DNA of 64,000 nt from RUG369 sp050949645 (GCA_050949645.1 JBMNGC010000001.1:2232001-2296000); one strand, 5' to 3'. Shown: positions 44,921 to 54,867, numbered from the stretch's first letter. Notes: a model not told the origin generated them from the letters alone. Translations and numbers: made by a program.

Positions 44921-45542
44921 CGGAACCCTCCTGCGAACTCTGGTCGGAGATCGGAGCAAGGAGCGCGACGGCGTGAGCTTCGATCGCCTCCATTCGTCCG
45001 ACGGGGCCGACGTATTCGCCCGTCTTCGCCTTAACGTTCACGCAATCGGGGGGCAAATCGAGAATGCTGGCGATTCGAGCGCGAATCGTCTTCTTAAGAG
45101 GACCGAGTTTCGGCCGTTGAGCGCAAACAACGCAGTCGACATTGACAACGCGCCAGCCAGCGCGCGCCGCTTCTTCCGCGCAGAATGAAAGAATTCCAGC
45201 GGAATCTCGCCCCTGATTCTCAGACTCCGTATCAGGAAAGAGCTCGCCGATATCGCCAAGACCCGCCGCCCCGAGGACCGCGTCGGAGATCGCATGGAGC
45301 AACGCGTCCGCGTCGGAATAACCGAGCAACGAGTAACCGCAGGGGATCGTCACGCCGCCGAGACGCAGCGACGGCCCCTCCGTTAAGCGATGCAGGTCGT
45401 TGCCGTAACCGACGCGCAACGCGCCAGGGTCGTAGAGCGGGCGCGCGCTCTCCGAACGTTCGACCGCCGCGAGACGCGCCTCAAGCTCCGCAAGTTTTTC
45501 TTCCAAACGACTCAGCGTTGCGTTAGACATTGCAAAATCCAT
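44910..45542 (-). CDS. ispF: 2-C-methyl-D-erythritol 2,4-cyclodiphosphate synthase
   Basis: A 210-residue enzyme of the non-mevalonate isoprenoid pathway that forms the cyclic diphosphate with loss of CMP. Motifs: RVGYGNDLHRL, LLGYSDADALLHAISDAVLGAAGLGDIGELFPD with the zinc ligands Asp and His, and the C-terminal VNVKAKTGEYVGPVGRMEAI. The core is normal size, but a 45-residue N-terminal extension predicts a short coiled coil (SRLEEKLAELEARLAAVE) not usual in the family. It could aid oligomerisation. The start at 45542 or the ATG at 45530 are both possible. Confidence 0.93.
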   Translation of the reverse strand: MDFAMSNATLSRLEEKLAELEARLAAVERSESARPLYDPGALRVGYGNDLHRLTEGPSLRLGGVTIPCGYSLLGYSDADALLHAISDAVLGAAGLGDIGELFPDTESENQGRDSAGILSFCAEEAARAGWRVVNVDCVVCAQRPKLGPLKKTIRARIASILDLPPDCVNVKAKTGEYVGPVGRMEAIEAHAVALLAPISDQSSQEGSDDV

Positions 45543-45625
45543 CTTATAGGAGTTAGAGTACCGGCGACCTAGTCCGACAATTATATCCCGGCGCGCGCCG
45601 AAATAAAGCGCAACGCGTCGACGAG

Positions 45626-46615
45626 CTAGGATTCCGAGCCCTTAACCGCCGCGTCTTGCGCCTCCGTCTGGCGCGATTCTTCAGCGACTCGCGCGCGATT
45701 CGCCCTATGCTCGGCGCGCGCGTCCTTGATCGCCAGCCATTGTAACTGGAGCGCGTTCCACGAATTATGCCATAGAACATAGAGAGTCGGACCAAGCGCG
45801 GCGATCGGGTCGGCGTAGATCACGGCAAAGGAAATCATCGCGCCGGTATTCTTCTGACCGAGCGACTGACTCGCTTCTTCGCGGAGCCCCTTTTCTCCAA
45901 CGAGGTACCCAACGACGAAGTTCGTGACGCAGATCGCCAGCGAAAGCGCAAGCGTCTCGACGAGGATGAAAGGACTCGCGCCGTTCATCGGATCGCGAAT
46001 GAAGGCGGACGCGCGGCACGCCAGGACGACGATCATCAGAACCCAGGCGTAGAAGGTCCAGCTCTTATACCGCTTGGTCCAGGTCTGCGCCGGGGGGTAG
46101 AGCGCGCGAAGAACGCGCGCTAAAACGATCGGCCACACTATCGTATTGAGAACCGTGTTGCCGACGCGTAGAAATGCGCTCCAGAAAAGATTGGTCTCCG
46201 CGACGCCGCCGACCGCCCAGGGCAGGAACGTCGGAATCGCGATGGCGACTCCAAGCGTTGTGAGGAGCAGACTCGTCACGACATATTCGACTTCACGTCG
46301 TAGAAACGACGCGATCGCGGGCGCAGCGGACGCGGTCGGCGCCATGCCCGTGAAGAACGCCGCCGCCGCAAGAGACGCGTTGCCCGTAACTTTGAAGATC
46401 CAACACGCTCCGACTCCGATGAGGATATTCAGCGCCAGAATAATGAAATGGCTCGGATAAAGCCTCATCTTACGAACATTGAGCCCCAGAAACGTCATGA
46501 AGAGCATGTAGCGCACGAACCAGGGGATCGTCCATGAGAACTGGGCGCCCTGCGGGATGAACCACCCGACAACAAACGCGCACATCAGCGCAATGGGGCG
46601 TATCATGGCGCTCAT
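45626..46615 (-). CDS. Bile acid:sodium symporter (BASS/SBF-like) family transporter
   Basis: A 329-residue membrane protein with about nine or ten helices. The pattern AAFFTGMAPTASAAPAIASFL is the first conserved core motif, and GQKNTGAMISFAVIYADPIAALGPTLYVLWHNSWNALQL the second, both near the Na+-site helices of the family. Members carry organic anions such as bile acids, pyruvate or pantothenate precursors; the substrate is unknown. The last 45 residues form a charged cytoplasmic tail. It stands alone, head-to-tail with ispF at about 83 nt. Confidence 0.72.
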   Translation of the reverse strand: MSAMIRPIALMCAFVVGWFIPQGAQFSWTIPWFVRYMLFMTFLGLNVRKMRLYPSHFIILALNILIGVGACWIFKVTGNASLAAAAFFTGMAPTASAAPAIASFLRREVEYVVTSLLLTTLGVAIAIPTFLPWAVGGVAETNLFWSAFLRVGNTVLNTIVWPIVLARVLRALYPPAQTWTKRYKSWTFYAWVLMIVVLACRASAFIRDPMNGASPFILVETLALSLAICVTNFVVGYLVGEKGLREEASQSLGQKNTGAMISFAVIYADPIAALGPTLYVLWHNSWNALQLQWLAIKDARAEHRANRARVAEESRQTEAQDAAVKGSES

Positions 46616-46732
46616 TCGACAACCTCCTCAATATGACGAATGTCTGAAACCAACTCCTGTCAACGCATAGACTTAACGCAGACAGCTAATAACATCAAGA
46701 GTTCAAAACAACAGCGCGCGGACGTATCTTCT

Positions 46733-49318
46733 TCAGAGCGCGTCGAGCGGGTCAACGTCGATAATCCACTGCACGGCGGCGGGACATTTTAATTTCGCGT
46801 TCAAGAGGCGTTCCGCCGCGTCGCGCAGGAGAGCGCCGGGCGCCCCAAAGAGTTGCATATGGAAGCGGAAGAGTCCGCGCAACTTCGCAAAAGGGGCGGG
46901 CGCGGGCCCGACGACGCGCGCCACAAGGGGCGGACGCGGACGTTTCGGGCGGCGCCCCGAAAAGGCGGCGCCTCCGCCGCTCGCATCTTGGACGAGCGGC
47001 GGGTTCGCAAGGTCGTAGCCGTGTTCAAGATTGACGGCGTAGATCGCGTCGCGGAGCGCTTTCGCAAACCTCTGAGCGACTTCGAAGGTCTCCTGCTGAT
47101 CCGGTCCGCGAACGATAATCCGAATCGCCGACGTAAAAGGGGGATAGCCCATCATGCGACGATTCGCAAGCTGAGATTTGACAAACCTAGGATAATCGCC
47201 TCGCACCGCCGCTCGCATCACTTCATGATCAGGACTGTACGTCTGCACGACGACCTTGCCCTCTTTATCGCCGCGTCCGGCGCGTCCCGACGCCTGCAGG
47301 ATCAGGTTGAAAGTGCGTTCCTCCGCTCGAAAATCGGGAAGTTGTAACGCCGCGTCTACGTTAACGATCCCGACGAGCACAACGTTCGGGAAATCGAGTC
47401 CCTTCGCGATCATCTGCGTGCCCAGCAAAATGCGGTACTCTCCGCGCCGGAACGCCGCGAGACCGCGCTCGTGCGCGTTTCTAGCCTGCGTCGTGTCGGA
47501 GTCCATCCGCAGGACCGGCGCGTTCGGAAACTGCCTCGTCAACTCCTGCTCAAGTTTCTGCGTGCCGACCCCGGAGTATTTGATCCCAAGGCCGCAATGC
47601 GGACACTTCCTCGGCGCGGGAATCTGATAATCGCAATAGTGGCAGATGGCAATATTTTGCGTGATGTGATGCGTAAGCGAGACGTCGCAGTTAGGACATT
47701 TTAAGACCTCCCCGCAATGCGGACACTGAATGTGGGTCGCAAATCCGCGGCGATTGAGAAGCAGGACGACCTGGTTTGTTGGATCGGCGTCGAGCGCCCC
47801 TTCGATATCGCGGCTGAGACGCTGACAGAGAGAGCCGCGCGAGAGTTTGTCGCGCATGTCGACGACGTAGATCGGAGGTTGCGGAAGGTCGCGAACTCGT
47901 TTCGGCAGCGAGAGGAGTTTGTACGTACCCAGCTGGACGTTGCGCCATGTCTCAAGGGACGGGGTCGCGGACCCGAGCACGAGAATTGCATTATCCTGCT
48001 TCGCGCGCATCTTTGCGACGACGCGCGCATGATACCGTGGAACGACGTTCTGCTTGAAGGACGTTTCGTGCTCTTCGTCGATCACGACGAGCCCCAGCCG
48101 CGAACAAGGCGCAAAGATCGCGCTGCGCGCGCCGACGACGACCTGCGCCTGGCCTGACTCGATCTTATCCCACTCGAAGCGCCGTTCAAGGTCGGTGAGC
48201 CGACTATGCAGAACGGCGACGTCCCCGAGCTGCGCGCGAAACCGCTGGACCGTCTGAGGCGTCAGGCTGATCTCGGGGACAAGGACGATCGCCTGCTTGC
48301 CGTAGGAGACGACTTCTTTAATCGCGTCGATGTAGACCTCCGTCTTGCCGCTGCCGGTCACGCCGTGGAGCACGAACGTTTCGCTCCTGCCCTCTCGAAG
48401 AGCGCCAAGGATTGAATCAAGAGCGCGCTGCTGGTCCGCGTTGAGCTCATGAAAAGTCGCGGGCGAGGATTTTTTCTCCGCAGAAGCGAGCTCGTCGTAG
48501 AATCGACTGGAGCGCTTAATCCGCTTCATTCTGATAAGCCCATACTTCCGCAACGTCGTAATCGGCGACGTCGAACATTTCGCCATTCGAGCAAGTTCAT
48601 ACATCGTCGGGGGATCGACGGCTTTGCGCAGTTCGTCGAGGACGAAGAGCTGCTTCGGAGTCAGCGCCTCGCGCTTGCCGCGTTTAGTCTGGAGTTCCTT
48701 GAGTCGCTCGGCGGCGTCGGGCGCAAGTTCGCAGACGGAGACCATTTCCGAGCCGATTTCGCCGCGCACGCCGGCGGGGATAATTCCGTCGAGGGTCGCG
48801 CCAATCGGCGAAAGGCTCCGACGAGCAAGCTCGAGCCCGAGCTTAAGGATCTTCGGCGAAAGGAGAGGCTTGGGGTCGACGACGCTCTGGACGGCCTTGA
48901 GTTTAAAGGTCTTGCCAGAATCGGCGGCGATGATTTGAGGCGCGTCTTCAGGCTCAGGAGACGTCGAGGCGTCAGAGTCCGGCGCGTTGAGCGCAAAGAA
49001 AGTCGGAGTTTTAGGAAGGTTCCGTTTTGGAGATTCTTTGGACTTCGGCGCGGGCTTAGATTGGACGAAGGACGCGGCGTCGCGACGCTCGACCTTGACG
49101 CAGTAGGCAAGAACGAGGCGATTACTGCGCCCGAGGGGAACCTGCACGCGGACGCCTGGAAGGACGCGGTCGCGGAGACGATCGGGTATTTGGTAGTCAA
49201 AGACGCCGTCGAGACCGTCGACGAAAGCGACGCGCGCAACGAAAATTTCGCGCTTGGGATCGTAAAGCTCCCAGACCGGGTTCTCAGGGTTGAAAAAAGT
49301 CGATGTTTGATCTGCCAT
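46733..49318 (-). CDS. priA: Primosomal protein N' (PriA helicase)
   Basis: An 861-residue superfamily 2 helicase that restarts stalled replication forks. The N-terminal DNA-binding domain starts VARVAFVDGLDGVFDYQIP. The helicase has GVTGSGKTEVYIDAI (Walker A), VIDEEHETSFKQ (DEEH box), LGSATPSLETW and IAKGLDFPNV. The zinc-binding insert has eight Cys in CPHCG..CPNC..CHYC..CPHCG. It exceeds the usual 730 residues because of a Pro/Ser/Glu-rich insertion at about 85-150 and an Arg/Pro-rich one near the C-terminus. ATG at 49318 begins a shared divergent region with the methyltransferase. Confidence 0.95.
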   Translation of the reverse strand: MADQTSTFFNPENPVWELYDPKREIFVARVAFVDGLDGVFDYQIPDRLRDRVLPGVRVQVPLGRSNRLVLAYCVKVERRDAASFVQSKPAPKSKESPKRNLPKTPTFFALNAPDSDASTSPEPEDAPQIIAADSGKTFKLKAVQSVVDPKPLLSPKILKLGLELARRSLSPIGATLDGIIPAGVRGEIGSEMVSVCELAPDAAERLKELQTKRGKREALTPKQLFVLDELRKAVDPPTMYELARMAKCSTSPITTLRKYGLIRMKRIKRSSRFYDELASAEKKSSPATFHELNADQQRALDSILGALREGRSETFVLHGVTGSGKTEVYIDAIKEVVSYGKQAIVLVPEISLTPQTVQRFRAQLGDVAVLHSRLTDLERRFEWDKIESGQAQVVVGARSAIFAPCSRLGLVVIDEEHETSFKQNVVPRYHARVVAKMRAKQDNAILVLGSATPSLETWRNVQLGTYKLLSLPKRVRDLPQPPIYVVDMRDKLSRGSLCQRLSRDIEGALDADPTNQVVLLLNRRGFATHIQCPHCGEVLKCPNCDVSLTHHITQNIAICHYCDYQIPAPRKCPHCGLGIKYSGVGTQKLEQELTRQFPNAPVLRMDSDTTQARNAHERGLAAFRRGEYRILLGTQMIAKGLDFPNVVLVGIVNVDAALQLPDFRAEERTFNLILQASGRAGRGDKEGKVVVQTYSPDHEVMRAAVRGDYPRFVKSQLANRRMMGYPPFTSAIRIIVRGPDQQETFEVAQRFAKALRDAIYAVNLEHGYDLANPPLVQDASGGGAAFSGRRPKRPRPPLVARVVGPAPAPFAKLRGLFRFHMQLFGAPGALLRDAAERLLNAKLKCPAAVQWIIDVDPLDAL

Positions 49319-49507
49319 TGGAAAAAACGGAATTTTGAAAGCCGCGTCAGTTCAATCGACGTCGTGCGCGGGACGTCGATTACGGCGCGTTGCGACGCCG
49401 ATTATAGCTCATTCTCAGGAAACTTCATCGATATCCGGCGCATTTTCGGCGAATCTCGGGTATCATGGACGGAGTCGATTTTGTCAACGAAACGTCAGGA
49501 TTTGCTA

Positions 49508-50527
49508 ATGGTACAAAGGATTTCAGCACAGCTCGCTAAGGATGAACTCAACGAAACGACGGAGGCTCTTTCATCTCCCGTCGCGAACCCGCCGGAGAAT
49601 CGGTGGCGACGGTTCAGGTTTATCGACCTTTTCGCCGGAATCGGCGGGATCAGGCTTGGGTTCGAGAGCGTCGGGGGTCGATGCGTCTTTTCCTCAGAGT
49701 TCGACGAAGCCGCGTGTAAAACGTACGAAGCAAACTTTGGAGAACGTCCGGCCGGCGATATCACTAAAATCGACGCAAAAACGATACCCGACTTCGACGT
49801 CCTTCTCGCAGGATTCCCATGCCAGGCGTTTTCTATCATTGGTAAGAAGGAGGGGTTCGCTAACGAAACCTTCGGCACGCTTTTTTTCGACGTGGAGCGC
49901 ATTCTCAAAGAGAAGCGTCCGCCGGCGTTTATGCTCGAAAATGTAAGGAACCTCGTCGCGCACGACGGAGGCAGAACGTTCCGGATCATCAAGGAGCATC
50001 TCGAAGCGTTGGACTATCGAGTCCATGCTAAGACGCTCAACGCGCTCAATTTCGGGGTGCCGCAAAAGAGGGAGCGGATTATCATCGTCGGATTCCTGGA
50101 GGACGTCCCGTTCGTCTTTCCGAAAGGCGTCCCGAAGGAGGAGAGGAAGACGCTCGCCGACGTTCTGGAAGAAGACGTCGCCGATAAATATTACGTTCGC
50201 GACGCGATCCGCGAATCGAGGCTCGCGAGGCTTCGCGACCCCAATTATCCCAAACCGTACGTTTCGCACGAAAATATGGCCGGCTCGATCACGCCGCACC
50301 CTTATGCGTCCGCGCTGCGCGCAAGCGCGTCCGCGAACTACATTCTTATTAACGACGAGCGAAGACCGACGGAGCGCGAAATGTTGCGGTTCCAAGGCTT
50401 TCCGGATACCTTCAAGATCGTCGTTCCCTACACGAGCGTCAAAAAGCAGTGCGGCAACTCCGTTGCGGTTCCGGTCATCAAAGCCGTCGCGCGGCAAATG
50501 ATCAAAGCGCTGAAATCAACGCGATAG
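49508..50527 (+). CDS. DNA (cytosine-5) methyltransferase, solitary
   Basis: A 339-residue C5 methyltransferase with every catalytic motif: FIDLFAGIGGIRLGF (SAM, motif I), GFPCQAFS (motif IV with catalytic Cys), MLENVRNL (motif VI), QKRERIIIVGF (motif VIII), and the C-terminal REMLRFQGFP and QCGNSVAVPV (IX and X). A short target-recognition region lies between about 215 and 275; I cannot read its site. The ATG at 49508 has CAGGA upstream; the frame further left overlaps priA and is not coding. No restriction endonuclease, specificity subunit or Vsr gene is nearby, so it is an orphan in this window. Confidence 0.92.
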   Translation: MVQRISAQLAKDELNETTEALSSPVANPPENRWRRFRFIDLFAGIGGIRLGFESVGGRCVFSSEFDEAACKTYEANFGERPAGDITKIDAKTIPDFDVLLAGFPCQAFSIIGKKEGFANETFGTLFFDVERILKEKRPPAFMLENVRNLVAHDGGRTFRIIKEHLEALDYRVHAKTLNALNFGVPQKRERIIIVGFLEDVPFVFPKGVPKEERKTLADVLEEDVADKYYVRDAIRESRLARLRDPNYPKPYVSHENMAGSITPHPYASALRASASANYILINDERRPTEREMLRFQGFPDTFKIVVPYTSVKKQCGNSVAVPVIKAVARQMIKALKSTR

Positions 50528-50552
50528 CGCGTCGACGCTCGATTATTTTCAA

Positions 50553-52109
50553 TCAAAGTCGCCGGTCAAGGACGCGGTAGTTGAGCGCTTCGAAGAGATG
50601 GTGCGACTCCACGTTGACGCTCTGCTCGATGTCGGCGATCGTTCGGGCGACGCGCAGAATTTTATCGTGAGCGCGAGCGGAGAATCCAAACTGATCCATC
50701 GCTTCTTCAAACATCGCGGCGCCTTTCGCGTCGAGTCGCGCAAAACGCTCGATATGACTGCGCCGCATCGCGGCGTTGACGCGAACGTTCTTCTCGCCTT
50801 TGAAACGCTCCGCCTGGATTGCGCGCGTGCGCAAAACGATTTCGCGAAGTTCTGCGCTCGTCGTCTGCGGCTCCGTCGAGGAAAGCTCCTGATAGGAAAC
50901 TGGGAGCGTCTCGATGTGCACGTCGATGCGGTCGAGGAGCGGACCGCTCACGCGCGACATGTAATTGTCTACCTGTTGCTGGGTGCAACGGCATTTGCGT
51001 CTCGGGTCGGTTCGGAATCCGCAGGGGCACGGGTTCATCGCGGCAATGAGGATGAAATCTGAAGGGAAGGTCTCCGTCTGGTTCGAGCGAGTAATCCGCG
51101 CGACGCGGTCCTCAAGGGGCTGACGGAGCGCTTCGAGCGTTTTGCGGTTAAACTCCGGCAGCTCGTCGAGAAAGAGAACGCCGTTGTTGGCGAGGCTGAT
51201 TTCGCCGGGCGTCGGGAACGCGCCGCCGCCAATGAGGCCCGGCTCGCTGATCGAATGGTGCGGTTCGCGGAAGGGGCGCGTCGCAATGAGCGCGCGACCG
51301 TCAAGCCTGCCGAGCGCGCTATAGATTTCGGTCGTTTCGAGCGATTCTTCAAGCGTCATCGGCGGAAGAATCGTGACGAGACGCTTCGCAAGCATCGTCT
51401 TGCCGGCGCCAGGAGATCCGAACATGAGCACGTTGTGGCCGCCCGCCGCCGCAATCGTCATGGCGCGCTTCGCCGTCTCCTGACCTCGGACCTCCGAGAA
51501 ATCGATCTCATATTTCGCGAACTCGTCGAATTCAGAACCGGTAAGCCCCGGCGTCGGCGCGATAGGGAGCCGCCCCTGCAGGAAGAGAACCGCTTCCTTG
51601 AGCGTTGCGATCGGAATCGCCTCGATCCCCTGGACGAGCGCCGCTTCCTCCGCGTTGGCGACCGGCACGAGGAGTCCGCGCAGTCCAAGTTTTTTCGCCG
51701 CGCGCGCCGCTGAGAGAACTCCGCGGCACGGTCGCGTGTGCCCGTCGAGATCAAGCTCGCCGATCATGGCGTATTCGTGAAGAGAATCGAAGCGCGCGAG
51801 TCCGGAAGAAGATATCTGCCCAATGGAAATCGGCAGATCGAAAGAGGCGGCCTGCTTCGGCATATCGGCGGGCGCGAGATTGATGACGATTGAGCCGCGC
51901 GGAGGCGGAAAGCCGGAATGTTCAAGCGCGAGCCGGACGCGGAAAGCGCTCTCGCGAACGACCGTCTTCGCCATCCCAACGATCGTCGTTTTCGCATCGT
52001 CGCCAAAACCGAAGCCCGAGTTCTCGGGCGCTGGCGATATGGCGACCTCGACGTCGACAGGAAAGGAAGTCGCGCCGAGGAGTGAAAAGGTCTTGAGCTT
52101 CGTTAACAT
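50553..52109 (-). CDS. comM: YifB/ComM-family Mg-chelatase-like AAA+ ATPase
   Basis: A 518-residue protein with an N-terminal Lon-protease-like S5 domain (SIVINLAPADMPKQAASFDLPI), then an AAA+ core: GSPGAGKTMLAKRL (Walker A), NNGVLFLDELPEF (Walker B) and AAMNPCPCGF with a CxxxC zinc-like pair, ending with a C-terminal Mg_chelatase_C region. ComM acts as a helicase promoting branch migration during natural transformation. Length agrees with the family. It converges with the methyltransferase gene and is 24 nt from accA, so probably co-transcribed with it. Confidence 0.93.
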   Translation of the reverse strand: MLTKLKTFSLLGATSFPVDVEVAISPAPENSGFGFGDDAKTTIVGMAKTVVRESAFRVRLALEHSGFPPPRGSIVINLAPADMPKQAASFDLPISIGQISSSGLARFDSLHEYAMIGELDLDGHTRPCRGVLSAARAAKKLGLRGLLVPVANAEEAALVQGIEAIPIATLKEAVLFLQGRLPIAPTPGLTGSEFDEFAKYEIDFSEVRGQETAKRAMTIAAAGGHNVLMFGSPGAGKTMLAKRLVTILPPMTLEESLETTEIYSALGRLDGRALIATRPFREPHHSISEPGLIGGGAFPTPGEISLANNGVLFLDELPEFNRKTLEALRQPLEDRVARITRSNQTETFPSDFILIAAMNPCPCGFRTDPRRKCRCTQQQVDNYMSRVSGPLLDRIDVHIETLPVSYQELSSTEPQTTSAELREIVLRTRAIQAERFKGEKNVRVNAAMRRSHIERFARLDAKGAAMFEEAMDQFGFSARAHDKILRVARTIADIEQSVNVESHHLFEALNYRVLDRRL

Positions 52110-52133
52110 GGGGACGTTGCGCGAAAGACGCGT

Positions 52134-53153
52134 TTATTTATCTGGAGACGGCTTGCCTTCGTCTTCCAAGTCGGATCCAGACGCTGCGTCGGCGGCTTCC
52201 TCGAGAAAGACGCCAATCTTGCGGAATCGGTCGTACCGCGCCGCGACGAGCTGGTCGGCCGGGACTTTAGCTAGCTCGCGGAGCTTGGCGCGAAGGTATT
52301 TCTTGAGGTTGAGCGCCGCCATGCGGTGGTCGCGGTGCGCGCCGCCGAGAGGCTCCTCGATGACGTCGTCGACGATCCCCAGACGATAGAGATCACGAGA
52401 CGTGAATTTGAGCGCCTCCGCCGCTTTATCCTTGCAATTTCGGTCGCGCCAAAGAATCCCGGCGCAACCCTCGGGACTGATAACGCTGTAATAAGAATAC
52501 TGGAGCATCGCGACGCAGTCGCCGACCCCAATTCCAATAGCTCCGCCGCTGCCGCCTTCGCCAATCAGAACGCTCACGATCGGAGTTTTAAGGAGCGACA
52601 TTTCCGCCATCGATTCGGCGATCGCTTGCGCTATTCCACGTTCTTCCGAATCTTTGCCCGGATAGGCGCCAGGCGTGTCGATAAGCGTGACGATTGGCAG
52701 TCCAAACTTCGCGGCGAGACGCATCTTCTGAACCGCTTTACGATATCCCTCGGGCTTGGCGCACCCAAAGTTGCATTCCTGTCGCTCTTTAAAGTTACGG
52801 CCCTTATGCTGACCGACGACAAGGACGCGAAAATCGTCGAGACGCGCCCAACCGGTGCGGACCGTGCGGTCGTCGCCGAAAACCTTGTCGCCGTGGAGCT
52901 CGACGAACTCGTCAAAGATAAGATCGATGTAATCGAGCGCCTGAGGACGCTCAGGATGACGCGCGACCTCGACCGTCTCCCACGCTGAGAGATTCGCATA
53001 GACCGTCCTGGTCAGCTCGGCGAGTCCTACGCGCAGACGCTGGATTTCGTCGCGCACCTCGGAGGAATTCGCGGAGCCGCGCAACGTTTCGAGACGCGCC
53101 TCCATCTCGACGATCGGACGTTCAAACGTAAGACTGTGTTTCGGACTCGACAC
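52134..53153 (-). CDS. accA: Acetyl-CoA carboxylase carboxyltransferase subunit alpha
   Basis: This 339-residue subunit, with AccD, transfers carboxyl from biotin to acetyl-CoA to make malonyl-CoA for fatty-acid synthesis. Motifs: FERPIVEMEARLETLR, ARHPERPQALDYIDLIFDEF, HKGRNFKERQECNFGCAKPEGYRKA, TPGAYPGKDSEERGI and IGEGGSGGAIGIGVGD. I use the GTG at 53153, with AAGGAACG upstream and the family start right after. The track-length frame from 53309 adds 52 residues not seen in the family. AccD is not in this window. Confidence 0.93.
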   Translation of the reverse strand: MSSPKHSLTFERPIVEMEARLETLRGSANSSEVRDEIQRLRVGLAELTRTVYANLSAWETVEVARHPERPQALDYIDLIFDEFVELHGDKVFGDDRTVRTGWARLDDFRVLVVGQHKGRNFKERQECNFGCAKPEGYRKAVQKMRLAAKFGLPIVTLIDTPGAYPGKDSEERGIAQAIAESMAEMSLLKTPIVSVLIGEGGSGGAIGIGVGDCVAMLQYSYYSVISPEGCAGILWRDRNCKDKAAEALKFTSRDLYRLGIVDDVIEEPLGGAHRDHRMAALNLKKYLRAKLRELAKVPADQLVAARYDRFRKIGVFLEEAADAASGSDLEDEGKPSPDK

Positions 53154-53339
53154 AAAGGCGTTCCTTAAACTGAAGGCGCCGCCCAACGCGACGGCATGAC
53201 GTGTGGATCGACGCGTCGCCGATCCGAACTGGCTGTTAAACCGACGCTTCCCGCGACGCGCGTCGGCGCGCGATAAAAGCGAAATACGTAAGGGGAAGTA
53301 TACCCCCAAACGTCCTTTTCGACAAGAGCGTTCGAGGAA

Positions 53340-54758
53340 TCACGAATTCATGATGTCGTCAAGCGTAACGCGCGGTTGCCGACGATCGGGAACCGAAGAC
53401 GGGACGCCCGCGCGCCAGCAGTTCATCTGCATCGCAGCGGACGCCATTCCGGACGAGCAAATGTAGAAGACGAGTAACCTGCCAACCGCAAAAAACGGAT
53501 AGAGACAGATAGAAATAAAGAGCGCCACCGCGGTAAACGTCGCCAATCCAACGGTCAGTAATAGGAACAATAAGATCGCGAATGGAAGAATCTCGTAGAT
53601 TGCATAGAACAGCCCTGCTCCGGGTTTAAACTTCCTGGGTTCTTCTCCTTGATTTAATCCCCGACGCTGATAGTCACGGAGCGCCGCGTCGAGATCGCGC
53701 ATACCGTCGTCATAAGCGACAAAATTCCAGTAATATCGAAAAACTGGAATCAGGAGAAACAGAGCGGCCTTCAGACGTGTCGTTCGCGCATAACTCTTTG
53801 GAATTGAAGACCAAAAAGAATAAGTAAATCCTATCCGTACGAAAAAAGCCAACTTAAGGACGATCGAGGCGACGCCCAAAAGCATAGGGGCCAATATCAT
53901 TTTATCGAGGCCTTGCATCTCTGACAACGTAAGGTCAAGGGAACTGTCTTCCGCTCCCCCATTGACAAGCAATCCGGTCCCGAGAAGAAAAGCCGCTAAA
54001 GCAAGCAGCCAGAGCGAGACAGCGGTAATAAATCCGATCAAAATAAGCAAGCGCCATCGCTTCAAGCTGCTATTAACTTGCGCAGCGCGGCGTGGAGAAA
54101 ACCCGTCGGTTCCGGCGCCACCGCCGGCGCTGCGATCAATAACGGGCGCCGCAGCGACGCTAGTTGGGGCGACCGCGCTGGGCGCGGGGTCATGGCTCTT
54201 CATGAACGCCGGTTCGCTGCGCATAGGGCGCGAGCTTTCGCCCTGACGCCAGACGAGCGAATCGAAGTTCGCGACGCCGCGTTCGACAAAGGAGAGAATT
54301 TCAGAGACGGTATAGGGGCCGTAGCCCGTCTGACCGTCGGCGCTGTAGTACCATTCCTTTTTCTCGGCGTTGCTGCGCATCGCGGAGGCAAAGGCGGGGA
54401 TTTCGCCGAGTTCCCGCGGCGGGTCGCCTTGGCGCCAGGCGCGAGCGGTCGGCGGAATCTGGCCGCTGCTGACGCCGTCAAGGACCTCTTCGCGCGTCAT
54501 CGGACCGCGCTGGTCCAGACCGTTGGTCGTCACGAACCAGACGGGCGCTTCGTCATGCGAGCCGGACCCGGCGCCGGCGCTCGACGCGCCAAATGCGCCG
54601 TGGAATTCTGGAACTTCCTGAATCGGAAACCAGTCGACTCTGTTAGCGGAAATTTCCGAAGTTCGAGTCAGTTTCCCGTCGGCGACCATATGTAGGATCC
54701 GCTCCGCCTCCACCGGTCCAAAGGCGCGACCAACGATCTTGATGTAATATTTTGCCAT
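53340..54758 (-). CDS. Membrane protein with three GYF_2 domains
   Basis: A 472-residue protein. Three tandem GYF_2 domains occupy about 1-50, 72-122 and 130-182, each with the GP-x-x-x-x-E-I/V-L..G pattern and a late W/P segment. A Pro/Ala-rich linker is followed by four or more helices (about 232-262, 292-318, 335-352, 395-425, 425-445). GYF_2 modules occur in planctomycete membrane proteins and probably bind peptides. The block LLIPVFRYYWNFVAYDDGM recurs in the next gene, so both share a membrane module. It belongs to the GTPase-associated gene set. The ATG at 54758 has GAGAGAA upstream. Confidence 0.75.
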   Translation of the reverse strand: MAKYYIKIVGRAFGPVEAERILHMVADGKLTRTSEISANRVDWFPIQEVPEFHGAFGASSAGAGSGSHDEAPVWFVTTNGLDQRGPMTREEVLDGVSSGQIPPTARAWRQGDPPRELGEIPAFASAMRSNAEKKEWYYSADGQTGYGPYTVSEILSFVERGVANFDSLVWRQGESSRPMRSEPAFMKSHDPAPSAVAPTSVAAAPVIDRSAGGGAGTDGFSPRRAAQVNSSLKRWRLLILIGFITAVSLWLLALAAFLLGTGLLVNGGAEDSSLDLTLSEMQGLDKMILAPMLLGVASIVLKLAFFVRIGFTYSFWSSIPKSYARTTRLKAALFLLIPVFRYYWNFVAYDDGMRDLDAALRDYQRRGLNQGEEPRKFKPGAGLFYAIYEILPFAILLFLLLTVGLATFTAVALFISICLYPFFAVGRLLVFYICSSGMASAAMQMNCWRAGVPSSVPDRRQPRVTLDDIMNS

Positions 54759-54867
54759 TGTACATTCTCTCAACAATATCCCATCGAACCGCGGCGTCGC
54801 GCGTCGTTCTGAATCAAATTTTGCAGACGGCGATCAAAGCGTCGAGCGCTCTGACCGTTGCGAGCTG

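Noticed and set aside
48449..49507. Upstream part of the methyltransferase frame as a fused N-terminal domain
   Set aside because: It lies opposite priA, has no ribosome site and reads as Arg-rich shadow sequence; the methyltransferase begins at the ATG at 49508.
53154..53309. Longer accA start at 53309
   Set aside because: Adds 52 Arg-rich residues that the family lacks; the GTG at 53153 has a ribosome site and the family N-terminus.
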